Of a stretch of DNA of 20,161 nt, positions 9,666-16,408 are shown piece by piece; positions within the stretch are counted from its first letter, which is position 1, and each line of letters starts with the position of its first letter. Origin of the DNA: Chloroflexota bacterium (lineage in GTDB: Bacteria; Chloroflexota; Dehalococcoidia; Bin125); contig JAPOXB010000143.1 in NCBI GenBank assembly GCA_026707335.1, positions 1-20,161 of the forward strand, given 5' to 3'. The position numbers and the translations under genes are program-made. The notes under the pieces are model-generated. The model was given only the letters and a program-made list of their open reading frames with translations. It did not search any database and was not told the origin of the DNA.

Positions 9666-10853
9666 ATGCGCATCACCGAAGCTGCCGCTCTGCCGGCCGG
9701 AGTCCAGAGCGCCGTGTGTTTCCTCCTCTGCCTCCTGATCATGCTGCTCGCGGCCGCCTGCCGGGGGGAGCCGCTGCCGGCCAACGCGACCACGGAGATC
9801 CCCTCGGGCCGCGAGGGCAACGCGGCCGTCACCGGCACCGTCACCTACCGGGAGCGGCTCGCCCTCACGCCCGGCGCCACGCTCATCGTCGAGCTGCGCG
9901 ACGTCTCCTACGCCGACGCCGCGGCGCCGCTCATCGCGCGCCAGACGATCCCCGACCCGGGCCAGGTGCCCATCCGCTTCCGGGTCGAGTACAACCGCGC
10001 CGACATCGACGACCGCAACGTCTATGCGATCCAGGCCGAGATCATCGAATCCGACGGACGCCTCGCCTTCATCAACGACACCGCCTACGACGTCATCACG
10101 CGCGGCAACCCGAGCAGCATCGACATGCTGCTGGTGATCGTCGAGCCGCCGCCGGAACTGGTCGCGGAGGCCGGGGAAGACTGGCGCACCTGGGTCGAGA
10201 CGCCGGTCCCCGTCGTCTGGGCCAACCGCATCCCCAACGAGCCCGATCACTTCCTGCGGGTCGCGTACTACCAGTCGACCATCGAGGGCTGCGCCCGCCC
10301 CGGCAGCGAGTCGCTGGACGTGCAGGGCCATGACATCATCGCGCGCGTGACGCTCATGCAGCCGCCGCCGACCGGCTGGTCCATCCCCTGCGACGAGCAG
10401 GTCGTGGAACTCGACACCGTGCTGCCCATCACGGCGCCGCTGGACGCCGGCCCGACCTACCGCGTGATCGTCAACGAGCGCGCGGTGACCACCTTCACCC
10501 TGCCCGCCTCCGACCTCCCCCACACCTTCATCGCCGAGTCACCCATCGAGAGCGCGGAGGTCGTCGCGGTGGGGAGCGCGCCCGCGAGCTACGACTTGCG
10601 CGTCGTCTCCGGCCTGCCGGCGGGCGGCAGCTGCTCCCAGTTCAACGGCTACGAAGTCCGCCGCGACCTGGACGAGGCAATCGAGGTCGTCATCACCCAC
10701 CACGAGGTCGCCGACCCGGACGTGGTCTGCACCGCCGACTACCCGATCATCGAGACGACCGTCCCCCTGGGCTCCGACTTCGAGCCGGGCATCGAGTACA
10801 CCGTCGTCGTCAACGGCGAGACTCGCGTCTCGTTCGCCGCGGGCGCGCCCTGA
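9666..10853 (+). CDS. YbaY-domain lipoprotein with two tandem C-terminal Cys-pair modules
   Basis: This is a 395-residue predicted lipoprotein. A hydrophobic signal segment runs to a lipobox-like LLAAAC with Cys32 as the lipidation site. Residues about 55-147 resemble the YbaY/YscW-type beta domain (GTVTYRERLAL, then LIVELRDVSYAD, then FRVEYN). This family is known from periplasmic and surface lipoproteins; its biochemical role is poorly defined. Residues about 178-281 and 294-395 are two copies of a further module, each with one Cys pair (C209/C242 and C323/C355) and a closing motif PGxxYxVxVNxxxxxxF. The ATG at 9666 is chosen because GGAG at 9653-9656 lies 9 nt upstream; an in-frame GTG at 9651 lacks a clear ribosome site. 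It follows the giant surface protein in the same direction after 218 bp, so a shared envelope location is plausible. No function is assigned. Confidence 0.82.
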   Translation: MRITEAAALPAGVQSAVCFLLCLLIMLLAAACRGEPLPANATTEIPSGREGNAAVTGTVTYRERLALTPGATLIVELRDVSYADAAAPLIARQTIPDPGQVPIRFRVEYNRADIDDRNVYAIQAEIIESDGRLAFINDTAYDVITRGNPSSIDMLLVIVEPPPELVAEAGEDWRTWVETPVPVVWANRIPNEPDHFLRVAYYQSTIEGCARPGSESLDVQGHDIIARVTLMQPPPTGWSIPCDEQVVELDTVLPITAPLDAGPTYRVIVNERAVTTFTLPASDLPHTFIAESPIESAEVVAVGSAPASYDLRVVSGLPAGGSCSQFNGYEVRRDLDEAIEVVITHHEVADPDVVCTADYPIIETTVPLGSDFEPGIEYTVVVNGETRVSFAAGAP

Positions 10854-10888
10854 GGGCGGGAGATGCGGTCCGTCCGTCGCGCGGCGCA

Positions 10889-10917
10889 TCGACGGCGCCC
10901 GCGGTCCCGCGTAGGAT
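10889..10917 (+). promoter_or_regulatory. Candidate sigma70-type promoter for the VOC gene
   Basis: A TCGACG element (10889-10894, four of six matches to TTGACA) is followed after 17 bp by TAGGAT (10912-10917, TANNNT type). The predicted start of transcription lies about 48 bp before the ATG at 10972. Support is motif and spacing only. Confidence 0.4.
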
Positions 10918-10971
10918 TCTGGCGCGGGCGCGGGCTCCGAACCCGCCCGCTCGCGCCCCAGAGGAGGCCCC

Positions 10972-11415
10972 ATGCCCGACGTCCAACCCATCCCCGACGG
11001 CTACAGCGCCATCACCCCCTACCTCATCGCCGAGGACGCCGCCGCGCTGCTCGACTTCCTCGCCAGCGCGTTCGGCGCCGTCGAGCGCATGCGCATGGAC
11101 ATGCCCCAGGGCGGCATCGGGCACGCCGAGGTCGAGATCGGCGGCGCGGCCGTCATGCTGTCCGACGCCTTCCCGCCCGAGCACCCGGCCACGCAGTCCC
11201 AGATCCACCACTACGTGGACGACGTCGACGCCACCTACGCGCGGGCCGTGAGCGCCGGCGGTACGGGCGTCGCCGAGCCGGCCGACCAGTTCTACGGCGA
11301 CCGCGTCGCGCGCGTCCTCGACCCGGCCGGCAACCACTGGACCATCGCGATGCACGTCGAGGACGTCGACCCGGACGAACTCATGGAGCGCATGGCGGCG
11401 ATGGGCGAGGGCTAG
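10972..11415 (+). CDS. VOC superfamily protein, PhnB/glyoxalase-like
   Basis: The 147-residue protein has the single-module layout of PhnB-like members of the vicinal oxygen chelate superfamily. It opens with an ITPYLIAEDAAALLDFL strand-helix, has IGHAEVEIGG (His51) in the middle, HHYVDDVDATYARA starting the second beta-alpha half, and DPAGNHWTIA (from Asp117) near the end. Proteins of this group are cytoplasmic, dimeric and of varied function (glyoxalase, bleomycin binding, unknown); the sequence does not decide a substrate. An AGGAGG at 10962-10967, 4 nt before the ATG, fixes the start. The last C-terminal residues after the fold (DPDELMERMAAMGEG) are a typical PhnB-type helix. Its stop codon overlaps the end of the vapC remnant on the other strand. 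Confidence 0.88.
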   Translation: MPDVQPIPDGYSAITPYLIAEDAAALLDFLASAFGAVERMRMDMPQGGIGHAEVEIGGAAVMLSDAFPPEHPATQSQIHHYVDDVDATYARAVSAGGTGVAEPADQFYGDRVARVLDPAGNHWTIAMHVEDVDPDELMERMAAMGEG

Positions 11416-11515
11416 CCACTCGCTGTCGGTCCCGGCGTGAGCGGCGCCTGCGTCAGGTCGGGGAAGTAGGTCTCGTAGAAGCCAGGAGGATGTTCGTGTC
11501 GAGGGCCGTGATCAC
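11412..11515 (-). pseudogene. vapC (PIN-domain toxin) remnant with internal deletion
   Basis: Directly behind the antitoxin, a GTG at 11515-11513 overlaps the antitoxin TGA by 4 nt (GTGA), as in coupled vapBC operons. It reads MITALDTNILL, the usual first strand of a PIN domain including the first catalytic Asp, then loses sense and stops at 11453. From 11483 another frame reads GFYETYFPDL and ends with TAG at 11412-11414; this resembles the C-terminal strand of VapC proteins, where FYRxYFPxL follows LLTRDRG. The two ends meet around 11482 and change frame there. VapC proteins of this group are usually about 130-140 residues, so roughly 100 codons are missing, along with the remaining catalytic acidic residues. 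A functional RNase toxin is therefore excluded; the deletion reading is inferred from family knowledge. Confidence 0.75.
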
Positions 11516-11748
11516 CGGCCGCGGATCTCTTCAATGTAAGCGTCCACGTCGTCGATCCGGATCCCCGCCATCCCCGGGCGATCAAGGATGCCGCTGACGC
11601 GGTCCACAGGGTGCTCCCCGGCCGCGCGCTTGCGGATCAGCAGCCCGCCGTCGGCCGGCGTGATCTCCACCTCGACGTTGTGATCCATGCCATAGCGGTC
11701 GCGCAGGGGCTTGGGGATCGTGATCTGGCCGCGCTCGGAGATCCGCAT
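11512..11748 (-). CDS. AbrB/VapB-type antitoxin, DNA-binding
   Basis: The 78-residue protein begins MRISERGQITIPKPLRDRYG, a swapped-hairpin AbrB/MazE DNA-binding domain, followed by VEVEITPADGGLLIRKR. The C-terminal part (HPVDRVSGIL through IDDVDAYIEEIRGR) is the toxin-binding tail typical of VapB antitoxins paired with PIN toxins. Such proteins repress their own operon and neutralise the toxin. The ATG at 11748 is preferred over the in-frame ATG at 11775 because GGGAGGAA (reverse of 11751-11758) sits just upstream and the family consensus starts at this Met. The gene looks intact while its toxin gene is reduced to two ends, so it may survive as an orphan regulator. Confidence 0.88.
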   Translation of the reverse strand: MRISERGQITIPKPLRDRYGMDHNVEVEITPADGGLLIRKRAAGEHPVDRVSGILDRPGMAGIRIDDVDAYIEEIRGR

Positions 11749-11766
11749 GATTCCTCCCGCATGAAT

Positions 11767-11789
11767 TCCGGACATCCCGGATCATATCA
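11767..11789 (-). promoter_or_regulatory. Candidate extended -10 promoter and operator for the antitoxin
   Basis: On the minus strand TGATATGAT (reverse of 11781-11789) is a good extended -10 element, with a predicted transcript leader of about 26 nt. Immediately downstream an inverted repeat TCCGG-N5-CCGGA (11767-11781) covers the expected transcription start, which is where an autorepressing VapB-type protein would be expected to bind. Operator function is inferred from position and symmetry only. No convincing -35 element is present. Confidence 0.45.
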
Positions 11790-11869
11790 CCGCTGCGGTC
11801 GCCTTCGCGCCCGTGCCGGCTTGCGGCGCGCACGTCTTCCGCCGCCCCCGCCCCGGCCCGCGCGTGCGC

Positions 11870-11875
11870 TAGGAT
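11870..11875 (+). promoter_or_regulatory. Possible -10 element for the aminotransferase
   Basis: TAGGAT lies 21 bp before the start codon, in the same TANNNT style as other promoters in this window. No recognisable -35 hexamer lies at 16-18 bp, so support is weak and the transcript leader would be only about 15 nt. Confidence 0.2.
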
Positions 11876-11896
11876 GAGGGCGACGGGAGACCCGCC

Positions 11897-13282
11897 ATGG
11901 TCGCCACCAGTCACGATCCGGCGCACATCCAGGACTACATCGACCGCGGTCTGCGGCACCTCTGGGTGCAGACGCAGCAGATCAACGACCTGCGCCAGGA
12001 CGACGGGATGCTGGTCATCGAGGAGGGCGAGGGCATCTACCTGAGCGACGCGCAGGGCCGCCGCTACATCGACGCCATCTCCGGCCTCTGGGTCGTGGCC
12101 GTGGGGCACGGGCGCAGCGAGCTGGCGGAGGTCGCCCGCGATCAGATGCAGCGCCTCGCCTACGCCAACACCTTCACCTACGCCAGTCGCCCCGCCGTCG
12201 ACCTCGCGGCCAAGATCGCCACGCTGACACCGCCCAGCATCAACAAGGCGCTCTTCGTCAATAGCGGCAGCGACGCGGTCGAGGCCGCCATCCGCATGGC
12301 CAAGCAGTACCACTACAACCGCGGCGACAAGGGCAAGTACAAGGTCATCTCGCGGGTCGGCTCGTACCACGGCGTCAGCATGGGCGCGATGTCGGTCAAC
12401 GGCGCCAACTACGTCAACCGGGCGCCGTTCGAGCCGCTCGTGCCCGGCAACGTGCCCGTGCAGGGCATCAACTGCGCCCGCTGCCCCTTCGAGAAGACCT
12501 ACCCCGAGTGCGACGTGTTCTGCGCCCGCAGCATCGAGGAGACGATCCGGTTCCACCGCCCGGAGACGATCGCCGCCTTCATCGCCGAGCCCATCTCCGT
12601 GGCCAACGGCAACTGGGTCCCGCAGGAGGAGTACTGGACCACCGTGCGCGAGCTCTGCGACAAGCACAACATCGTGCTCATCGCCGACGAGGTGATCAAC
12701 GGCTTCGGCCGCACGGGCGAGTGGTTCGCGATCCAGCGCTACCCCATCGAGCCGGATGTGATGACCGTGGCCAAGCAGCTCTCGTCGGGTTACGCGCCCA
12801 TCGGCGCGGCGCTGGCCTCCGACAAGATCGCGGCCGCCTTCGAGGGGGAGGCCGCCGACACGCTGGTCGGCGGCACGACCTTCGGCATGCACCCGGTCTC
12901 CTGCGCCGTCGCCCTGGCCAACGTCGAGATCATCGAGCGCGAGAACCTCGTCGCCAACGCCAGGAAGATGGGCGCCTACCTGGAGGGCGAACTGCAGGCG
13001 CTGCGGGCGCGGCACAAGAGCGTCGCCGACACCCGCGGCATCGGCCTGATGCACGTCGTGGAGTTGCAGCGCGACCCCGAGGCGGGCGTCGATTTCACGG
13101 ACGAGGACGACGTCGCGAAACGGATGCCCCGGCTGCTGCGCGAGGAGGGCATCCTCGCCCGGGCGGGCGCCGCCATCAGCGTGGCGCCGCCGCTCGTGAT
13201 CAACGGCGAGGAGGTCGACGAGCTCGTCGGCGGCATCGACCGCGCCGTCACCCGGCTCGAGGCCGATCTCGGGATTGGGTGA
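11897..13282 (+). CDS. Class III PLP-dependent aminotransferase
   Basis: The 461-residue length is normal for class III aminotransferases of the omega-amino acid/taurine-pyruvate branch. Landmarks are GDKG/YKVISRVGSYHG in the cofactor region, VNSGSDAVEAA (Ser123-Gly124-Ser125, phosphate binding), IADEVINGFGRTG with Asp264 contacting the pyridine nitrogen, and VAKQLSSGYAPIGA with Lys293 as the Schiff-base lysine. The cytoplasmic enzyme should move an amino group from an omega-amino acid or amine to a keto acid; the donor cannot be read by eye. A ribosome site GGGAG at 11885-11889 lies 7 nt before the ATG. A cysteine cluster C193-x2-C196-x8-C205-x3-C209 is noteworthy. It stands alone, convergent with the SDR 6 bp downstream. 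Confidence 0.93.
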   Translation: MVATSHDPAHIQDYIDRGLRHLWVQTQQINDLRQDDGMLVIEEGEGIYLSDAQGRRYIDAISGLWVVAVGHGRSELAEVARDQMQRLAYANTFTYASRPAVDLAAKIATLTPPSINKALFVNSGSDAVEAAIRMAKQYHYNRGDKGKYKVISRVGSYHGVSMGAMSVNGANYVNRAPFEPLVPGNVPVQGINCARCPFEKTYPECDVFCARSIEETIRFHRPETIAAFIAEPISVANGNWVPQEEYWTTVRELCDKHNIVLIADEVINGFGRTGEWFAIQRYPIEPDVMTVAKQLSSGYAPIGAALASDKIAAAFEGEAADTLVGGTTFGMHPVSCAVALANVEIIERENLVANARKMGAYLEGELQALRARHKSVADTRGIGLMHVVELQRDPEAGVDFTDEDDVAKRMPRLLREEGILARAGAAISVAPPLVINGEEVDELVGGIDRAVTRLEADLGIG

Positions 13283-13288
13283 GCGGCC

Positions 13289-14062
13289 TCAGACCTTGTA
13301 GCCGCCGTCGACGCTGATCACTTGGCCGGTGATCCCGGCCGACTCGGGGGCCGCCAGCAGCGCCGCCATGGGCCCCAACTCCTCCGGCTCGAGGATGCGG
13401 TTCTGCAGCGACTCGGCCTCCGAGGCGGACCGCGCCTCGGCCGCCGAGACGCCCCGGCCCTCCCCGATCCGCTCCCAGTCGACCAGCACAGTGTTCGTCC
13501 AACCCGGGCAGAGGCAGTTGACGGTGATGCCGTACGGCGCCGCGTTGGCCGCGATGGCGCGCGTGAAGCCGATCAGCCCGTGCTTGGCCGTGGTGTAGGC
13601 CAGCCCGCCGCCGCTGCGCTTCGCGTAGCCGGAGCCAATGTTGATCACCCGACCGTAGCCGGCCTCGCGCATGTGCGGCAGCGCCGCCGTCGTGGTCCAG
13701 TAGGCCGACGTGAGGTTCAGGATGAGCGTGCCGGTGAAAGCGTAGTCCTCGTAGGCGAAGGGGTCGTGCCCCGTGCCGACGGAGCCGCCGGCGTTGTTGA
13801 CCAGGATGTCGAGCCGGCCGTAGCGCTCGATGGCGGCGTGCACGGGCGCACGCGCTTGGTCCGCCTCCATCACGTCGGCGACGACGGCGAGGCCGTCGCT
13901 GCCGATCGCGCGCGCCTCCGCCACGACGCTCTCCAGTTGCGCCTGCGTGCGCGCGCTCACGACGATCGTCGCGCCGTCGCGCGCCATCTCGAGGGCGATG
14001 GCCCGGCCGATGCCGCGCCCCCCGCCGGTGACCAGCGCCACCCGTCCATCCAGTCGTCCCAT
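13289..14062 (-). CDS. Short-chain dehydrogenase/reductase (SDR)
   Basis: This 257-residue classical SDR has the cofactor motif TGGGRGIG (residues 12-19), Asp63 in ADV, NNAG (89-92), and the tetrad Asn116, Ser144, Tyr156 and Lys160 (YTTAK). The PGWTNT segment and the closing VDGGYKV are also typical. It likely oxidises or reduces a hydroxy/keto group with NAD(P)H in the cytoplasm; SAR at positions 36-38 after the second strand hints at NADP(H) preference, but this is not decisive. The start at 14062 is chosen because GGGGA (reverse of 14070-14074) lies 7 nt upstream and the fold begins at once; longer in-frame extensions are low-complexity. It is convergent with the aminotransferase and divergent from the permease. 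Substrate unknown. Confidence 0.93.
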   Translation of the reverse strand: MGRLDGRVALVTGGGRGIGRAIALEMARDGATIVVSARTQAQLESVVAEARAIGSDGLAVVADVMEADQARAPVHAAIERYGRLDILVNNAGGSVGTGHDPFAYEDYAFTGTLILNLTSAYWTTTAALPHMREAGYGRVINIGSGYAKRSGGGLAYTTAKHGLIGFTRAIAANAAPYGITVNCLCPGWTNTVLVDWERIGEGRGVSAAEARSASEAESLQNRILEPEELGPMAALLAAPESAGITGQVISVDGGYKV

Positions 14063-14167
14063 GATGCGCTCCCCGATCCGCCCGGTCCGGGCGATGGTCT
14101 CCTCGCGTCGCTGGCCAGTCATGTTAGTGGGTCGGTTCCCCTGGCAGGGGCCGCGGGGCCCGGACCC

Positions 14168-14196
14168 GCGACCATCCGCGCCGGCGGGCGTATCAT
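14168..14196 (+). promoter_or_regulatory. Candidate promoter for the permease in the divergent intergenic region
   Basis: GCGACC (14168-14173, keeps only the central GAC of TTGACA) and TATCAT (14191-14196) are separated by 17 bp, placing the transcript start about 26 bp before the GTG at 14229. On the opposite strand TAACAT (reverse of 14121-14126) could serve as the -10 of the SDR. The region 14063-14228 holds no other feature that I can support. Confidence 0.35.
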
Positions 14197-14228
14197 CCCG
14201 CAAACCGGCGCGGAGTGGCGGGACAGGC

Positions 14229-15971
14229 GTGCAAGCACAGAGCGGCAACGAGGCGATTCGCTACGAGGCGGATGAGGACTGCCCGCTGCCGATCGCGATT
14301 AGCGTGGGCTTGCAGGGCGTACTGTTCGCCATCGCCCCCTTGGTCCTGGTCGTCGCGATCACCGCCCGGGCCGGCGGCCAGGGCGAGAGCTACCTCACCT
14401 GGACCGTCTTCGCGGCGCTGATCATCGCCGGCGGACTGACGGCGCTGCAGGCGAGCCGCGTTTGGCGGCTCGGCGCCGGGCACATCCTCATCATGGGCGT
14501 CACCCCGAATTTCGTCGCGGTCTCCGCGCTGGCCCTCGCGGCGGGCGGACCGGCGCTGCTCGCCAGTCTGGTCGTCGCCGCCTCGCTCTTCTACCTCGCG
14601 CTCGCCACCTGGCTGCCCATATTGCGACGCATCCTCACGCCCGCCGTCTCCGGCACGATGCTGATGCTCCTCGCCGCCACGATCCTGCCCATCGCGCTCG
14701 ACCGGGTGCAGGAGGTGCCCGACTCCGCGCCCGCCGCCGCCGGTCCAACCGTCGCCCTCGTGACGTTGGTCGTCGTGACCGTGCTGGCGCTGCGGGCCTC
14801 CGGGATCTGGCGGCTCTGGTCGCCCTTGATCGGCATCGGCGTTGGCTGCGTCGTCGCCGCCCTCTTCGGCGCCTACGAGGCGCAGCGAGTCCTCGATGCG
14901 CCCTGGGCCGGCATCCCGGACGGCGGCTTCCCCGGCTTCGACCTCTCGTTCGGCGCCGGCTTCTGGGCGCTCCTGCCCGTGTTCGTCGTCATCACGCTCG
15001 TGGGCGCGATCAAGAACATCGGCGACTGCGTCGCCATGCAGCAGGCGTCGCGCCGCCGGCCCCGCGTGACCGATTTCCGCGTCGTCCAGGGGTCCCTGAA
15101 CACGAACGGGCTCGGCATCCTGCTGTCGGGCGTCGCAGGCGCGCCTCCCACCACGGTCTTTTCGTCCACCAGTGTGTCCCTGGCCAGCCTCACCGGCGTC
15201 GCTTCCCGCCGGGTCGGCTGGATCCTGGGGGCCGTCCTGGTGGTGCTGGCGTTCTTCCCCAAGGTGACGGCCGTCCTGCTCACCATCCCCAGCCCCGTGA
15301 TGGGCGCCTACCTGCTGACCGCGATCGCGCTCCTCTTCGTGGGCGGCGTGCGCACCGTCGTGCAGGACGGCCTCGATTCCCAGAAGGTCCTCGTGGTGGG
15401 GATCGCGTTCTCGCTCGGCGCCGGGATCGATCAGCAGACGATCTTCGCGGACCTCCTCGGCGGCGCCTGGGGCCCGCTGCTCGACAACGGCATGCTGATC
15501 GGCGCGATCGCCGCCATCCTGATGACGGCCTTCCTCTCCCTGACCAGTCCACGGTTGGGGGGGCGCCTGCAGGTCACGCTCGACGTGGCCTCGCTGCCGG
15601 AGATCGATGCTTTCGTCCGGCGGGTCGCGTCGCGCATCGGTTGGAACGACGCTTCCACGCAGCGCCTGTGCTCGGCAGCCGAGGAGACGCTCATCACCCT
15701 GACACAGGCAGCCGAGGACCGCGCGCCCGATGATCCCCCGCGTCTGATCGTCGTGGCGCGTCCCGACCGCGGGGCCGTCGAGCTGGAGTTCATGGCGGTC
15801 TTCGATGAGGAGAACATCGAGGACCGCATCGCCTATCTGAGCGAGGAGTCGGAGGGGGTGGACGAGGGGGAGATCTCGCTCCGGCTGCTGCGCCACTACG
15901 CGTCCTCGGTGCATCACCAGCAGTACCACGGCCTCGACGTCGTCACCGTGCAGGTCAGGGGCTCGGCCTGA
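14229..15971 (+). CDS. NCS2-like permease fused to a C-terminal GHKL-ATPase-like domain
   Basis: The 580-residue protein starts with about 440 residues of membrane segments in nucleobase/xanthine-uracil (NCS2) order: GVLFAIAPLVLVVAI, HILIMGVTPNFVAVSALA, VSGTMLMLLAATILPIAL, the KNIGD segment (from Lys262), the GLGILLSGVAG-to-GVASRRVG segment, then PSPVMGAYLLTAIALLFVGG. Residues about 444-580 are soluble and resemble RsbW/GHKL ATPase domains: LDVASLPEIDAFVRRVASRIG, AAEETLITL (Glu485/486) and a closing SLRLLRHYASSVHHQQ...VVTVQV. The ATPase N-box Asn and the DxGxG box are not evident. NCS2 proteins move purines or pyrimidines by proton or sodium symport, but the two usual glutamates appear replaced (Lys262 and Ser313). 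The GTG start follows a weak ribosome site; a longer frame upstream overlaps the SDR antisense and is rejected. Transport or sensing role is uncertain. Confidence 0.8.
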   Translation: MQAQSGNEAIRYEADEDCPLPIAISVGLQGVLFAIAPLVLVVAITARAGGQGESYLTWTVFAALIIAGGLTALQASRVWRLGAGHILIMGVTPNFVAVSALALAAGGPALLASLVVAASLFYLALATWLPILRRILTPAVSGTMLMLLAATILPIALDRVQEVPDSAPAAAGPTVALVTLVVVTVLALRASGIWRLWSPLIGIGVGCVVAALFGAYEAQRVLDAPWAGIPDGGFPGFDLSFGAGFWALLPVFVVITLVGAIKNIGDCVAMQQASRRRPRVTDFRVVQGSLNTNGLGILLSGVAGAPPTTVFSSTSVSLASLTGVASRRVGWILGAVLVVLAFFPKVTAVLLTIPSPVMGAYLLTAIALLFVGGVRTVVQDGLDSQKVLVVGIAFSLGAGIDQQTIFADLLGGAWGPLLDNGMLIGAIAAILMTAFLSLTSPRLGGRLQVTLDVASLPEIDAFVRRVASRIGWNDASTQRLCSAAEETLITLTQAAEDRAPDDPPRLIVVARPDRGAVELEFMAVFDEENIEDRIAYLSEESEGVDEGEISLRLLRHYASSVHHQQYHGLDVVTVQVRGSA

Positions 15972-15977
15972 TCCTTC

Positions 15978-16006
15978 CGGGCGGCCCGATCGTGGCGCTC
16001 CGCCCG
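15978..16006 (+). terminator. Stem-loop after the permease, possible terminator
   Basis: CGGGCGG (15978-15984) pairs with CCGCCCG (16000-16006) over a 15-nt loop, 7 bp after the stop codon. There is no T-tract, so a factor-independent terminator is only a possibility. Confidence 0.3.
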
Positions 16007-16041
16007 TCACGCAAAGTGGGACGAGATCCCGCCCGGCTTCG

Positions 16042-16070
16042 TTGACCCGCCATCCTGCCCCGGCTATCCT
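16042..16070 (+). promoter_or_regulatory. Sigma70-type promoter of the carrier protein operon
   Basis: TTGACC (16042-16047, five of six) and TATCCT (16065-16070) are separated by exactly 17 bp. This is the best promoter in the window. The transcript would start near 16077, leaving a leader of about 36 nt before the GTG at 16113. Confidence 0.6.
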
Positions 16071-16112
16071 GTCGCCGCTCCACTCAGGGAGTTGCTGAAA
16101 AGGAGACCGCCT

Positions 16113-16358
16113 GTGGCTTCAATCGAAGAACGTGTCAGGAAGCTCGTCGACGACAACATCGAGGTTGAAGGGCGTCCGCTGGGCCGGCCGCTGGACCTGG
16201 ACGTGAACATCGCCGAGGCGGGTGTCGCTTCCGCCGACATCGTCGCGCTGTGGCAGATGGTGAACGCGGAGTTCAACGTCTCGATTCCCGCCGAGGAGTT
16301 CGCAGAGATGCTGACGCCGCAGGCGCTGATCGACTACCTCAACGCCAACACCGGCTGA
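16113..16358 (+). CDS. Acyl/peptidyl carrier protein with atypical Ser motif
   Basis: The 81-residue acidic protein has the size and four-helix pattern of an acyl carrier protein: helix I (SIEERVRKLVDDNI), a long loop, helix II from AEAGVASADIVALWQMVNAEF, and helix III/IV after SIPAEEF (LTPQALIDYLNAN). The expected phosphopantetheine attachment site is Ser40, but the usual DSL is replaced by ASA. The protein would hold an acyl or aminoacyl group as a thioester in the cytoplasm. The GTG at 16113 is preferred, because AGGAG (16101-16105) lies 7 nt upstream; a TTG at 16092 would swallow that site. A phosphopantetheinyl transferase gene follows after 50 bp, which strongly supports a carrier role. 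It is not in a fatty acid synthesis cluster, so a specialised carrier is likely. The acyl substrate is unknown. Confidence 0.85.
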   Translation: MASIEERVRKLVDDNIEVEGRPLGRPLDLDVNIAEAGVASADIVALWQMVNAEFNVSIPAEEFAEMLTPQALIDYLNANTG

Positions 16359-16408
16359 CGCCCGCGGATCCACGGCGCGCACGGCCCGCAGCGGCAGGCG
16401 GCCCCTAG

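Noticed and set aside
10862..10890. GATGCG/CGCATC stem after the lipoprotein gene
   Set aside because: Only six pairs over a 17-nt loop, and it overlaps the candidate -35 box of the next gene; not distinguishable from chance.
13830..14228. Long N-terminal extension of the permease
   Set aside because: It would overlap the SDR gene antisense, is Arg/Ser-rich without homology-like features, and would run through the divergent promoter region.
14063..14248. Longer N-terminus for the SDR
   Set aside because: The fold starts immediately at the 14062 Met with a suitable ribosome site; the extension is low-complexity and overlaps the permease start.
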